A stretch of DNA of 64,000 nucleotides from Mycobacterium sp. KBS0706 (GTDB lineage Bacteria; Pseudomonadota; Alphaproteobacteria; DSM-16000; Inquilinaceae). Below the pieces are notes generated by a model. It saw only the letters and a program-made list of their open reading frames with translations. It did no database searches and was not told the origin of the DNA. Positions 44,795 through 52,137 of the stretch are shown piece by piece; the stretch's first letter is position 1; each line of letters opens with the position of its first letter. The position numbers were made by a program, and so were the translations under genes. The DNA is taken from NCBI RefSeq assembly GCF_005938675.2, contig NZ_VCCH02000041.1:1-64000 (forward strand), in the 5' to 3' direction.

Positions 44795-45391
44795 TCAGAG
44801 CTGTTTGCCGATCCGCTGGGCCATGTCCTGCGGCGACATCTGCGGCGGCAGGATGTCCAGCACCTGCCAGTCCGGCCCCATCATGTAGACGAAGGCGGAA
44901 TGGTCCATCGAATAGGCGCCGTCCTTTTGCGGCGCCTTCTTGTAGTAGACGCGGAAGGCCTTGGCGGCCTGGGCGATCTGCTCGGCCGAGCCGGTCAGCC
45001 CGACCATGCGCGGATGGAAGGCCTGGGCGTACAGGCCGACCACCTCGGGCGTGTCTCGCTCCGGGTCGACGGTGACGAACACCGGCACCACCCCTTCGGC
45101 CTTCGGCCCCAGCGTGTCCAGCGCCGCCGCCATGGTCGTCAGCTCGGTGGGGCAGACATCGGGGCAGTTGGTGAAGCCGAAGAAGACCAGCACGTCCTTG
45201 CCGGCGAAATCCTTCTCGGTGACCGGCTTGCCGGCTTGGTCGACCAGCGCGATCGGCCCGCCGACCGAGCCGAAGCCCTGGCCGACGACGCCGCGGCTGC
45301 CGGGGGGGCCCAGCCAGAAGGCCACGGCGGCCGCGATGGCGATCGCCGGCACCGCCAGCGCCAGGATCCGCAGGATCCGCTTCGTCCACAT
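44795..45391 (-). CDS. SCO-family copper chaperone
   Basis: Membrane-anchored thioredoxin-like protein that delivers copper to cytochrome oxidase subunit II. The 198-residue protein has one N-terminal helix (residues 5-27) and the copper-binding motif FTNCPDVCPTEL with Cys76 and Cys80; the third ligand His164 lies in SMDHSAFVYM. A GGAGGAAGG site precedes the ATG at 45391, so I prefer it over an ATG nine codons upstream. No oxidase gene is adjacent. Confidence 0.93.
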   Translation of the reverse strand: MWTKRILRILALAVPAIAIAAAVAFWLGPPGSRGVVGQGFGSVGGPIALVDQAGKPVTEKDFAGKDVLVFFGFTNCPDVCPTELTTMAAALDTLGPKAEGVVPVFVTVDPERDTPEVVGLYAQAFHPRMVGLTGSAEQIAQAAKAFRVYYKKAPQKDGAYSMDHSAFVYMMGPDWQVLDILPPQMSPQDMAQRIGKQL

Positions 45392-45490
45392 CTCGACCGG
45401 CCTTCCTCCGTGAGTCATTGTCCTCCGTCATAGGGCCTGCGCCCTTCCGGTGGAAGCGCGCGCGGCGTCGCAGAACGGGCGGACGATATC

Positions 45491-45706
45491 ATGGCGGACA
45501 GGGCGGAGCCCGGCGCGGCGGGCGGCGATGCGGATGCGGAAAGCGGCTCGGTCGGCGACGACAACCGCGGCCGGGCCCTGGTGGCGCTGGAGATCATGCG
45601 CCGGCGCGGCCTGATCGACCCGGCCACCTACGAGGCGCGCAAGCGGGAGATCGAGCAGTCTACGCCATCAGCACGGCCAGCAGCACCGGCAGGGTCAGCA
45701 GGCTGA
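45491..45706 (+). CDS. Short SHOCT-like protein
   Basis: A 71-residue frame. The middle ALVALEIMRRRGLIDPATYEARKREIEQ-type stretch (blocks ALVALEIMRRRGLID and YEARKREIEQ) resembles the short SHOCT helix-turn-helix oligomerisation motif. The C-terminal tail is low-complexity and its last 47 bases overlap the AEC gene end on the other strand. It is divergent from the SCO gene. It may be real, but small size and overlap limit certainty. Confidence 0.5.
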   Translation: MADRAEPGAAGGDADAESGSVGDDNRGRALVALEIMRRRGLIDPATYEARKREIEQSTPSARPAAPAGSAG

Positions 45707-46547
45707 TGATGGTGCCGACCACGACGGCGCCGGCCACCTCCTGCACCGGGCCGCCGTAGCGGGCGGCGAACAGGTAGTTGAACACCGCCGGCGGCATCGC
45801 CGATTGCAGAATCAGGATCGCCGCGGTCGGATGCGGGATGGCGAACAGCCAGACCACCCCGTATCCGGCGGCGAGGCCGAGCGCCAGGCGCAGCCCCGCC
45901 AGCCACAGCGCATGGCCCAGATTGGCGATGCGCAGGCTGGCCAGCGACACGCCGAGCGCGATCAGCATCAAGGGCAGGGTGACGCCGCCCAGGAGCTCGG
46001 TGGCATTGGCCAGCCAGCGCGGCGTGTCGATGTCGCCGGCGGCGAAGGCGATCGCCAGCAGGATGGCGTAGATCGTCGGCGTCTTGACGATCTCGGTCCA
46101 GCGGCTGTGGCCGGAGGCGCAGGAGACGCCGACGGTGAACTGCAGCAGCGTCATGGCGGCGGAGAAGGGCAGGGCCAGCGCCAGCCCCTCGTCGCCGAAG
46201 GCGAAATAGGCGATCGGCAGGCCGAGATTGCCGGCGTTCGGCAGCATCACCGTCGGCAGCAGCGGCCGCACCGTCCGGCCGCTGAGATACAGCGCCAAGC
46301 CGCCGACCAGGCCGCAGGCGAAGACCGACAGCATGGCCAGCCCGGCCTGGCCGACGATCTCGCCGGCCGGAACGTGGAACTTCGTCAGGGTCGAGAACAC
46401 CAGGCAGGGCGACCCGACATAGGTCACCAGCCGGGTGACGAAGCCGAGGTCGAAGGGGTGGCGCGACCGGGCCCAGACATAGCCGACCCCGGCCGCGGCA
46501 ACCACCGGCGCCAGCACCGGGATCAGGGCGGCGATCAGCGCGATCAT
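45660..46547 (-). CDS. AEC-family transporter
   Basis: A 295-residue membrane protein with about ten hydrophobic segments, of the auxin efflux carrier family. Supporting blocks are LPTVMLPNAGNLGLPIAYF near residue 100 and the C-terminal ILQSAMPPAVFNYLFAARYG. Family members export or import dicarboxylates, malonate or amino acids; substrate unknown. Its start overlaps the PAP2 stop as ATGA, indicating coupling. Confidence 0.87.
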   Translation of the reverse strand: MIALIAALIPVLAPVVAAAGVGYVWARSRHPFDLGFVTRLVTYVGSPCLVFSTLTKFHVPAGEIVGQAGLAMLSVFACGLVGGLALYLSGRTVRPLLPTVMLPNAGNLGLPIAYFAFGDEGLALALPFSAAMTLLQFTVGVSCASGHSRWTEIVKTPTIYAILLAIAFAAGDIDTPRWLANATELLGGVTLPLMLIALGVSLASLRIANLGHALWLAGLRLALGLAAGYGVVWLFAIPHPTAAILILQSAMPPAVFNYLFAARYGGPVQEVAGAVVVGTIISLLTLPVLLAVLMA

Positions 46548-47233
46548 CGGGTCACCGTCACCGGCCCGCCGGTCGCCTCCAGGCAGCGGCGCACGGCCAG
46601 AGCCACCACCACGCCCAGCCAGGCGCCGGCGACGATGTCGGCCGGGTAGTGCGAGGTGACCACGACCCGGCTCAGCGCCACCAGCCCGCCCAGCAGCCCG
46701 AAGGGCCAGCCCCAGCGCGGGAACAGGATCCACAGCGCCGTCATCGCCGTGGCCATGGTCTGGGCGTGGCCGGAGGGGAAGCTGTTCGAGAACAGGTCCC
46801 AGCCGAAGGGGTGCGGCGCGAAGGCATCCTGGCGGAACAGGTGGCGCGGCCGCGGCCGGCCGATCGCCGCCTTCAGCAGCCAGTTGGTTAGCGTTGTCGC
46901 CACCAGCGCCGCCACCATGAAGCCGAAGCCGCGGGCCCGCTTCAGGCGTTGCGCCCGGACGTCGCCATAGGCGGCCAGGAAGGCGGCGAAGCGGAAGCCG
47001 AGCCAGCCCAGGATCGCCAGCGCGTACCACCAGATGCCGAGGCCGATATCGGTGAACAGCTTGACCGCGGCGATGACGCCGGAGCCGCGATGCGCCTCGA
47101 ACCACAGCGCCGCCGGCCGGTCGGCGAAGGCGACCAGCAGCAGGCACAGCATGGCGGCGACAAGCCCGCTGGCCAGGACCGGCCGGCCTGCCAAACCGGC
47201 GCGCTTCGCCGCGATGTTCTCCGATCGACCCAC
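46544..47233 (-). CDS. PAP2-family membrane phosphatase
   Basis: A 229-residue integral membrane phosphatase. The three catalytic motifs are present: KAAIGRPRPR near residue 121, FPSGHAQT near 152, and SRVVVTSHYPADIVAG near 188 with the catalytic histidine. Several membrane helices surround them. By family it dephosphorylates phosphatidate, undecaprenyl pyrophosphate or lipid-A-like substrates. It is the first gene of a pair with the AEC transporter. Confidence 0.9.
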   Translation of the reverse strand: MGRSENIAAKRAGLAGRPVLASGLVAAMLCLLLVAFADRPAALWFEAHRGSGVIAAVKLFTDIGLGIWWYALAILGWLGFRFAAFLAAYGDVRAQRLKRARGFGFMVAALVATTLTNWLLKAAIGRPRPRHLFRQDAFAPHPFGWDLFSNSFPSGHAQTMATAMTALWILFPRWGWPFGLLGGLVALSRVVVTSHYPADIVAGAWLGVVVALAVRRCLEATGGPVTVTR

Positions 47234-47427
47234 TGCCCCTCCGCTCTGCTCCGTCGTTTACGACGGATTGGCGGAAGCCTGAAACGGCGTTCCGGTCATC
47301 CGAGGGTCCCGGATCTGCAATGACTGGCCAAAGGCGGCATTTATTGAGATCTCCACCTTGGGAACGTCTTTTGGGCACACGCCGCGCTCGTGGCGGGTGC
47401 AGGCCTCTGCGACCAGCTGTCCCTTGT

Positions 47428-47450
47428 CCTATCCCCTCCAGGGGGATAGG
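47428..47450. promoter_or_regulatory. Inverted-repeat operator before dmeR
   Basis: CCTATCCCC (47428-47436) and GGGGATAGG (47442-47450) form a perfect 9-base inverted repeat around a 5-base spacer, 8 bases before the regulator start and overlapping its ribosome-binding region. CsoR/RcnR-family repressors bind G/C tracts flanked by AT-containing arms, so this is the likely operator for autoregulation of dmeRF. Confidence 0.75.
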
Positions 47451-47458
47451 TTCCTGTC

Positions 47459-47725
47459 ATGAGCCATGCCAACAATCCCGAGATCCTCGGCCGGCTGAAG
47501 CGGGCCCAGGGGCATCTCGCCGCCACGCTGCGCATGGTCGAGGCCGGCGAGGACGGCCTCGCCATCGCCCAGCAGCTCCAGGCCGTGGTCAAGGCGGTGG
47601 AGAAGGCGAAGACCATGCTGATCCTCGACCATGTCGACCATTGCGTCGCGCATCTGGCGAACGGCGCGTCCGACGGCCGGGAGGCCCGGCTCGCCTCGTT
47701 GCGCGAGATCACCAAGTATCTGTAA
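47459..47725 (+). CDS. CsoR/RcnR-family metal-responsive repressor (DmeR-like)
   Basis: An 88-residue all-helical repressor of the CsoR/RcnR/DmeR family. Blocks RLKRAQGHLAATLRM and AIAQQLQAVVKAVEKAK fit the family. A His/Cys cluster DHVDHCVAHL (residues 57-66) supplies probable metal ligands. The conserved cysteine usually found before the IAQQL block is replaced by Gly33, an oddity that should change metal preference. Two downstream genes follow at 13 and 17 bases, the second a cation-diffusion transporter, so cobalt or nickel response is expected. Confidence 0.9.
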   Translation: MSHANNPEILGRLKRAQGHLAATLRMVEAGEDGLAIAQQLQAVVKAVEKAKTMLILDHVDHCVAHLANGASDGREARLASLREITKYL

Positions 47726-47738
47726 GGGCATCGAGACC

Positions 47739-47924
47739 ATGTGCTGCCGCGTCGCCGTCGAACGGGTCTATCGCGAGCTCTGCGCCCGGGCCGAACCGCC
47801 GGAGTGGGCCTTCGACGCCGCCCTGACCCTGTACCGCCACAACCACCCGGACGTGCCGGTCGCGGTGGCGACGAAGGACGTCTGCGACTGGACCGGCCAT
47901 CCGGCCCAGCTTCTTCTCCACTGA
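47739..47924 (+). CDS. 61-residue protein between the repressor and the metal transporter
   Basis: A small frame MCCRVAVERVYRELCARAEP... 61 residues long, ending GHPAQLLLH. It fits exactly between dmeR (13 bases before) and the transporter (17 bases after), has protein-like composition in the operon frame and includes five Cys and His residues early and late that could bind metal. I know no family for it. It may be a metallochaperone or accessory factor; the alternative is a chance frame, but the tight spacing argues against that. Confidence 0.6.
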   Translation: MCCRVAVERVYRELCARAEPPEWAFDAALTLYRHNHPDVPVAVATKDVCDWTGHPAQLLLH

Positions 47925-47941
47925 TCACTCGGGAGCCGGCG

Positions 47942-48907
47942 ATGCACAGCCATTCCCTCGACGACTGGCGGCACGACCACCTGTTCCTCGGTGCCGACCA
48001 TGCCCGCAACGAGCGCCGCACCCGCTGGGTGGTGGCGCTGACCGCGGCAATGATGCTGGTCGAGATCCTCGGCGGCCTCGCCTTCGGCTCGATGGCGCTG
48101 CTCGCCGACGGGCTGCATATGGCGACCCATGCCGGGGCGCTCGGCGTCGCCGCGCTGGCCTATCGCTATGCCCGCCGCCATGCCCGCGACCCGCGCTTCG
48201 CCTTCGGCACCGGCAAGCTCGGCGACCTCGCCGGCTTCGCCAGCGCCCTGGTGCTGGCGGTGGTGTCGATCGGCATCGGCTGGGAATCGGTCGTCCGGCT
48301 GCTGAACCCGGTCGCCATCGCCTATGACGAGGCGATCGTCATCGCGGTCGTGGGCCTCGCCGTCAACATCGCCAGCGTCTGGCTGCTGCATGACGGCGGC
48401 CACCACCACGGCCACGATCACGGTCACGGTCACCACCACGACCATGGGCACCATGGCCACGACCGTCACGGCCATCACCGCGACCACAATCTCCGCGCCG
48501 CGTATTTCCACGTGCTGGCCGATGCCGTGACCTCGGTCGGCGCCATCCTCGGCCTGCTCGCCGGCCGCTTCTACGGCTGGGCCTGGATGGATGCGGTGAT
48601 GGGCATCGTCGGCGGCATCATGATCGCGCGCTGGTCCTGGGGCCTGTTGCGCGATTCGGGAGCGGTGCTCCTCGACACCGTGCCGGATCCGGCCCTGGCC
48701 GAATCGATCCGCGGCCGGCTCGAGACCGGGGGCGACCGCATCGCCGACCTGCATCTCTGGCGCGTCGGTCCCGGCCACGCCGCCGCCATCGTCGCCCTGG
48801 TCAGCGACCGGCCCGAGCCGCCGGCGCAGTACAAGGCCCGGCTCGGCGGCCTGCCTGGCCTGTCGCACGTCACCGTCGAGGTCAACCGCTGCGACCACGC
48901 AGCCTGA
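47942..48907 (+). CDS. dmeF: Cation diffusion facilitator, DmeF-like Co/Ni exporter
   Basis: A 321-residue CDF antiporter. Six membrane helices are visible, the first pair in VVALTAAMMLVEILGGLAFG and MALLADGLHMATHAG, where Asp and His form the transport site with HVLADAVTSVGAI. A His-rich cytoplasmic loop (HHHGHDHGHGHHH... near residues 152-180) gathers metal. DmeF in relatives exports cobalt and nickel. The GGGAG site before the ATG at 47942 is clear. It is the last gene of the dmeR operon. Confidence 0.92.
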   Translation: MHSHSLDDWRHDHLFLGADHARNERRTRWVVALTAAMMLVEILGGLAFGSMALLADGLHMATHAGALGVAALAYRYARRHARDPRFAFGTGKLGDLAGFASALVLAVVSIGIGWESVVRLLNPVAIAYDEAIVIAVVGLAVNIASVWLLHDGGHHHGHDHGHGHHHDHGHHGHDRHGHHRDHNLRAAYFHVLADAVTSVGAILGLLAGRFYGWAWMDAVMGIVGGIMIARWSWGLLRDSGAVLLDTVPDPALAESIRGRLETGGDRIADLHLWRVGPGHAAAIVALVSDRPEPPAQYKARLGGLPGLSHVTVEVNRCDHAA

Positions 48908-48914
48908 TCGGGCG

Positions 48915-49889
48915 TCAGCTCCAGGCCGCCTCGGCCGCCCGCAGGAAATTGCCGCCGAGAATGCCCAGCACATCGGCCTCACTGTAGCCGCGGCGCAGCA
49001 GGATCTCGGCCACCTCCGGCAGCTGCTCCGGCTGCACCAGGGCGATCGCGCTGTGGGCGCTGCCATAGCCCGCCTCGGGCGGCCACCAGTAGTCGCGGTC
49101 GCGGCCGGGCGGCGAATCGTCCACGTCGGGCGCGAACAGGAAGTCGAGGCCGATGCCGGCATGGTCGGCGCCGGCCAGCTGGGCGACGTGGTCGATGTGC
49201 CGGGCCATGGTCTCGCTTTGGGCATCACCCAGGAACAGGCTGATGCCGTTGATGCCGACCACCCCGCCGGTGGCGGCGCAGGCGCGGATCTGCTCGTCGG
49301 TGATGTTGCGCGGATGGTCGACCAGGGCGCGCGGATTTGCATGGCTGAACACCACCGGCCGGGTCGAGGCCGCCATGATGTCCAGGCTGCTGCGATGCCC
49401 GGTGTGCGAGCAGTCGAGCAGCATCCCGATCCGGTTGGCCTCGGCCACCAGGTCGCGGCCGAAGGCGGGCAGCGGGATGTCCCGGTCGTGGCAGCCGCCG
49501 GCGGCCGGGTTGTTGCGGTTGTAGGCGAAGTGGATCTGGCGCACGCCGAGGTCGTGGTACAAGCCGACCATCGCCAGGTCGCCCATCAGCGGCAGCGCGC
49601 CCTCCAGGTCGAAGCTGACGGCCAGGCGTCCGGCGGCCTTGGCGGCGCGGATCTCGGCGGCGCTGCCCGCCAGTGCGTAGTCCTCGGGATGGCGGCGGAT
49701 CCAGTCGCGGAAATGGGCGGTGGTGCGGATCACCGTCTCCAGCGGAGTCATGTCCATGCCGATGTTGATCGAGACGTAGTCGATCCCGGCCGCCTTGTGC
49801 CGGGCCAGCGGGGACACGTCGGCATCGGGCACCAGCGGCAGGCAGCTATGCGCGTCCCAGACCAGGGCGCAGTCGTACAGGGTGGGCAT
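48915..49889 (-). CDS. M19-family dipeptidase
   Basis: A 324-residue zinc peptidase of the renal/membrane dipeptidase family. The Glu ligand lies in SFDLEGALPL, and His ligands in LLDCSHTGHRSS, SHANPRALVDHPRNI. The usual HxD motif at the N-terminus reads WDAHSC, so the Asp is replaced by Cys, which should affect one zinc site. It would hydrolyse dipeptides or beta-lactam-like bonds. The ATG at 49889 follows GGGGATC. Its end faces the dmeF stop by only 7 bases. Confidence 0.88.
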   Translation of the reverse strand: MPTLYDCALVWDAHSCLPLVPDADVSPLARHKAAGIDYVSINIGMDMTPLETVIRTTAHFRDWIRRHPEDYALAGSAAEIRAAKAAGRLAVSFDLEGALPLMGDLAMVGLYHDLGVRQIHFAYNRNNPAAGGCHDRDIPLPAFGRDLVAEANRIGMLLDCSHTGHRSSLDIMAASTRPVVFSHANPRALVDHPRNITDEQIRACAATGGVVGINGISLFLGDAQSETMARHIDHVAQLAGADHAGIGLDFLFAPDVDDSPPGRDRDYWWPPEAGYGSAHSAIALVQPEQLPEVAEILLRRGYSEADVLGILGGNFLRAAEAAWS

Positions 49890-50042
49890 GGCGGATCCCC
49901 GGCTCGGACCGTTCACCCCAGCCCAGCCCGCGCCGCCGCCGCGGTCAAGCCCCCCTGCGGCGGATTGCCGTGGCGCCTTCCGGCCGCTATGCAGCCATCC
50001 TGCGCCGCGCCGGCCCCGGCCGGCCGGGAATTGAGGAGACCG

Positions 50043-50747
50043 ATGGTGCGCCGCCTGCCGATCGTCGCCGCCGCTGCCGCCCTGGTGCTGACCGCGCCGC
50101 TCGCCTTGGCCCGGGCCGAGGTGGCGAGCAACCAGGAGGCGGGTGCCGCCGCCCTGTCCGACCGGCTGGCGCTGACCGCCCTGGTGCAGTCGGTGCGCGC
50201 CGGGCTCGGCGCCACCGACAGCGCCACCCTGTTCCTGGAGGATTGGTGCGGCCGCTACGGCCTGGCGCCGACGGCCAAGATCGTGGCGAAGCGGGTGTCC
50301 GGCGAGGTGAAGCTGACCGACCAGCAGCGCCAGGAGCTGGAGATCGCCGACGCGGCCGAGCCGGTGGTCTATCGCCGGGTCCAGCTGGTCTGCGGCGACC
50401 AGGTGCTGTCCGAGGCCGACAACTGGTACCTGCCGAACCGGCTGACGCCGGAGATCAACGCGACGCTGACCGGGACCGACACGCCCTTCGGCCGCGCCAT
50501 CCGGCCGCTCGGCCCGTCGCGGCGCACCCTGTCCTCGACCGTGCTGTGGCAGGTGCTGCCGGACGGGTGGGAGCGGATGCCGTCGGCGGCGCTGGCCGGC
50601 TGGGCCGCCGCGGCGCCGGCCCCGGCCTATGACCCTTTGGCCTCGCTGTTCGAGAACCGCGCCATCGTGCTGCGCCAGGACGGCAAGCCGATCTCCGAGG
50701 TGCGTGAGACCTACAAGATGCCGCTGATCGCCTTCCGCTTCCGCTGA
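50043..50747 (+). CDS. Exported protein resembling chorismate lyase
   Basis: A 234-residue protein with a signal peptide (residues 1-25, VAAAAALVLTAPLALARA). The mature region contains VVYRRVQLVCGDQVLSEADNWYLPNRL and DTPFGRAIRPLG (two blocks), which resemble the UbiC chorismate lyase fold: a substrate-binding Arg, then a TPLGR-like motif. UbiC is normally cytoplasmic, so an exported version would be new. No ubi genes adjoin. GAGGAG precedes the ATG at 50043. A strong hairpin follows. Confidence 0.62.
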   Translation: MVRRLPIVAAAAALVLTAPLALARAEVASNQEAGAAALSDRLALTALVQSVRAGLGATDSATLFLEDWCGRYGLAPTAKIVAKRVSGEVKLTDQQRQELEIADAAEPVVYRRVQLVCGDQVLSEADNWYLPNRLTPEINATLTGTDTPFGRAIRPLGPSRRTLSSTVLWQVLPDGWERMPSAALAGWAAAAPAPAYDPLASLFENRAIVLRQDGKPISEVRETYKMPLIAFRFR

Positions 50748-50753
50748 AACGCA

Positions 50754-50779
50754 GAAGCCCGGCCAAAAGGCCGGGCTTC
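50754..50779. terminator. Bidirectional hairpin between convergent genes
   Basis: GAAGCCCGGCC (50754-50764) pairs with GGCCGGGCTTC (50769-50779) over AAAA. It lies between the UbiC-like gene and the facing cyclophilin gene and could end both transcripts. Confidence 0.72.
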
Positions 50780-50804
50780 GCGTCGATCGATCGGGGACCG
50801 TGCC

Positions 50805-51335
50805 TTACTGGGCGTCGGCCGCGACCTGCAGCTTGACGATGATGTCCGGGTTGGCCGGCGGCTCGCCGCGCTTGATCTTGTCGACGAACTCCATGCCCTC
50901 GACCACCTTGCCCCAGACGGTGTACTGGCCGTTCAGGAAGCTGCCGTCGGCGAACATGATGAAGAACTGGCTGTCGGCGCTGTTCGGGCTCTGCGCCCGG
51001 GCCATGCCGAGGGTGCCGCGCTTGAACGGCTCCTGGCTGAACTCGGCGTCGATCTTCTGGCCGGAGCCGCCCATGCCGGTGCCGGTCGGGTCGCCGGTCT
51101 GGGCCATGAAGCCCTCGATCACGCGGTGGAACTTGATGCCGTTGTAGAAGCCCTGCCGCACCAGCTCCTTGATCCGTTTGACATGGTTCGGCGCCAGGTC
51201 GGGGCGCAGCTCGATCACCACCCGGCCATAGGTCAGGTCGAGATAGAGCGTGTTTTCGAGGTCGCGGGCCGAAGCCCCCTGGGTGATGGCCATGGCGAGG
51301 AGAAGACTCCCGAGAAGTTGCAAGAAACGCGTCAT
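50805..51335 (-). CDS. Exported cyclophilin-type peptidyl-prolyl isomerase
   Basis: A 176-residue isomerase that speeds proline cis-trans steps in protein folding. A signal peptide (residues 1-23, LLGSLLLAMAITQGASA) targets it to the periplasm. The active-site block FHRVIEGFMAQTGDPTGTG and NSADSQFFIMFADGSFLNGQYTVWG (two blocks) carry the catalytic Arg, Phe and Gln. Length and motif match PpiA-type proteins. Confidence 0.93.
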   Translation of the reverse strand: MTRFLQLLGSLLLAMAITQGASARDLENTLYLDLTYGRVVIELRPDLAPNHVKRIKELVRQGFYNGIKFHRVIEGFMAQTGDPTGTGMGGSGQKIDAEFSQEPFKRGTLGMARAQSPNSADSQFFIMFADGSFLNGQYTVWGKVVEGMEFVDKIKRGEPPANPDIIVKLQVAADAQ

Positions 51336-51433
51336 GCGCTGGGCGCTCCGGACGGGTCGCGAGAAGTGGCGAGACACAAGCACGGGTCGCGCTCCGGGGC
51401 AACCCGGTGCGGCATGCGGCCCTCGTCCTGCCG

Positions 51434-51829
51434 CTATCCGACCAGGATATCGGTGTGGACGAAGTCGTTTCCCTTGAACAGCAGCGGCACGCGGGAGACC
51501 TTCGCGCAGGCGTAGGCGAAGCAGTCGCCGAAATCGAGGCCGGCCCGATGCCGGCCACGGCCATAAAGGCGGGATGCCTGGATCGCCTCTCGGCCGATCG
51601 CGGCCCCGATCTCGACCATCTCGGCCCCGGTCTCCTCGACGAATTGGTCGACCAGCGCCTCCGCCTGCTCGAACGGGATCTGGGCTTCCCGGGCGAGCCC
51701 GATGACGGCCTCCCAGGCCGACAGGGCGGAGACCAGGGTGCGGGGCGCCTGCGAGAGGCGCGAGGCGAGTGACTCCCAGCCCTCCTCCTGCGCAATAATC
51801 GCGATGATGGCCGAAGCGTCGATGAACAT
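51434..51829 (-). CDS. vapC: PIN-domain toxin VapC
   Basis: A 131-residue ribonuclease toxin. The PIN acidic residues appear in MFIDASAIIAI (Asp4), ALSAWEAVIG, LDFGDCFAYA and GNDFVHTD. It begins where the antitoxin ends (TGATG overlap), the usual vapBC arrangement. It cleaves RNA when freed from VapB. Low-complexity signs of decay are absent, so the module appears intact. Confidence 0.9.
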   Translation of the reverse strand: MFIDASAIIAIIAQEEGWESLASRLSQAPRTLVSALSAWEAVIGLAREAQIPFEQAEALVDQFVEETGAEMVEIGAAIGREAIQASRLYGRGRHRAGLDFGDCFAYACAKVSRVPLLFKGNDFVHTDILVG

Positions 51830-52068
51830 CAGAGGCCACCGCCCTCCTCGTCGAAGAACGCCTTGTCGGCCTTCAGCCCTGTCTTCGGATAGCGCGCATA
51901 GCGGTCTCCGATGGCCCGCAGCCGCTCGACCAGCGGCGCCGTTCCCGTGGCCCGATGGTATTCGTTCTCGACCGCCTCGCGGATGGTCTCGGTCAGGCCC
52001 TTCTGCTTGAGCTTGGCGAGGCGTCGCACGGCCGCGTCCGTAACCTCGTCCTTGACGGAGAAAGCCAT
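51829..52068 (-). CDS. vapB: VapB-type antitoxin
   Basis: A 79-residue antitoxin. The N-terminal part MAFSVKDEVTDAAVRRLAK fits the ribbon-helix-helix DNA-binding region of the VapB/Rv0623 group, and the C-terminal tail (ADKAFFDEEGG) would wrap VapC. It is first in the pair, with a palindromic site 15-28 bases upstream of the start. A ribosome-binding AGGAGG lies inside a small hairpin formed by ATACC/GGTAT, which may tune expression. Confidence 0.85.
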   Translation of the reverse strand: MAFSVKDEVTDAAVRRLAKLKQKGLTETIREAVENEYHRATGTAPLVERLRAIGDRYARYPKTGLKADKAFFDEEGGGL

Positions 52069-52082
52069 TCCATACCTCCTGG

Positions 52083-52096
52083 TATAGACTTCTATA
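52083..52096. promoter_or_regulatory. Palindromic operator upstream of vapBC
   Basis: TATAGA and TCTATA arms flank a CT spacer, a perfect 14-base palindrome (TATAGACTTCTATA) 15 bases before the vapB start in an AT-rich pocket. It likely binds the VapBC complex for autoregulation and overlaps a -10-like sequence. Confidence 0.6.
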
Positions 52097-52137
52097 TAAT
52101 CTCGTATTGAAACGCTTTCAAACGGGGTCTCGGCGGC

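Noticed and set aside
48400-48485. CAC/CAT-rich simple repeat
   Set aside because: It is the histidine-rich loop of DmeF, in frame and typical for the family, so not a separate repeat element.
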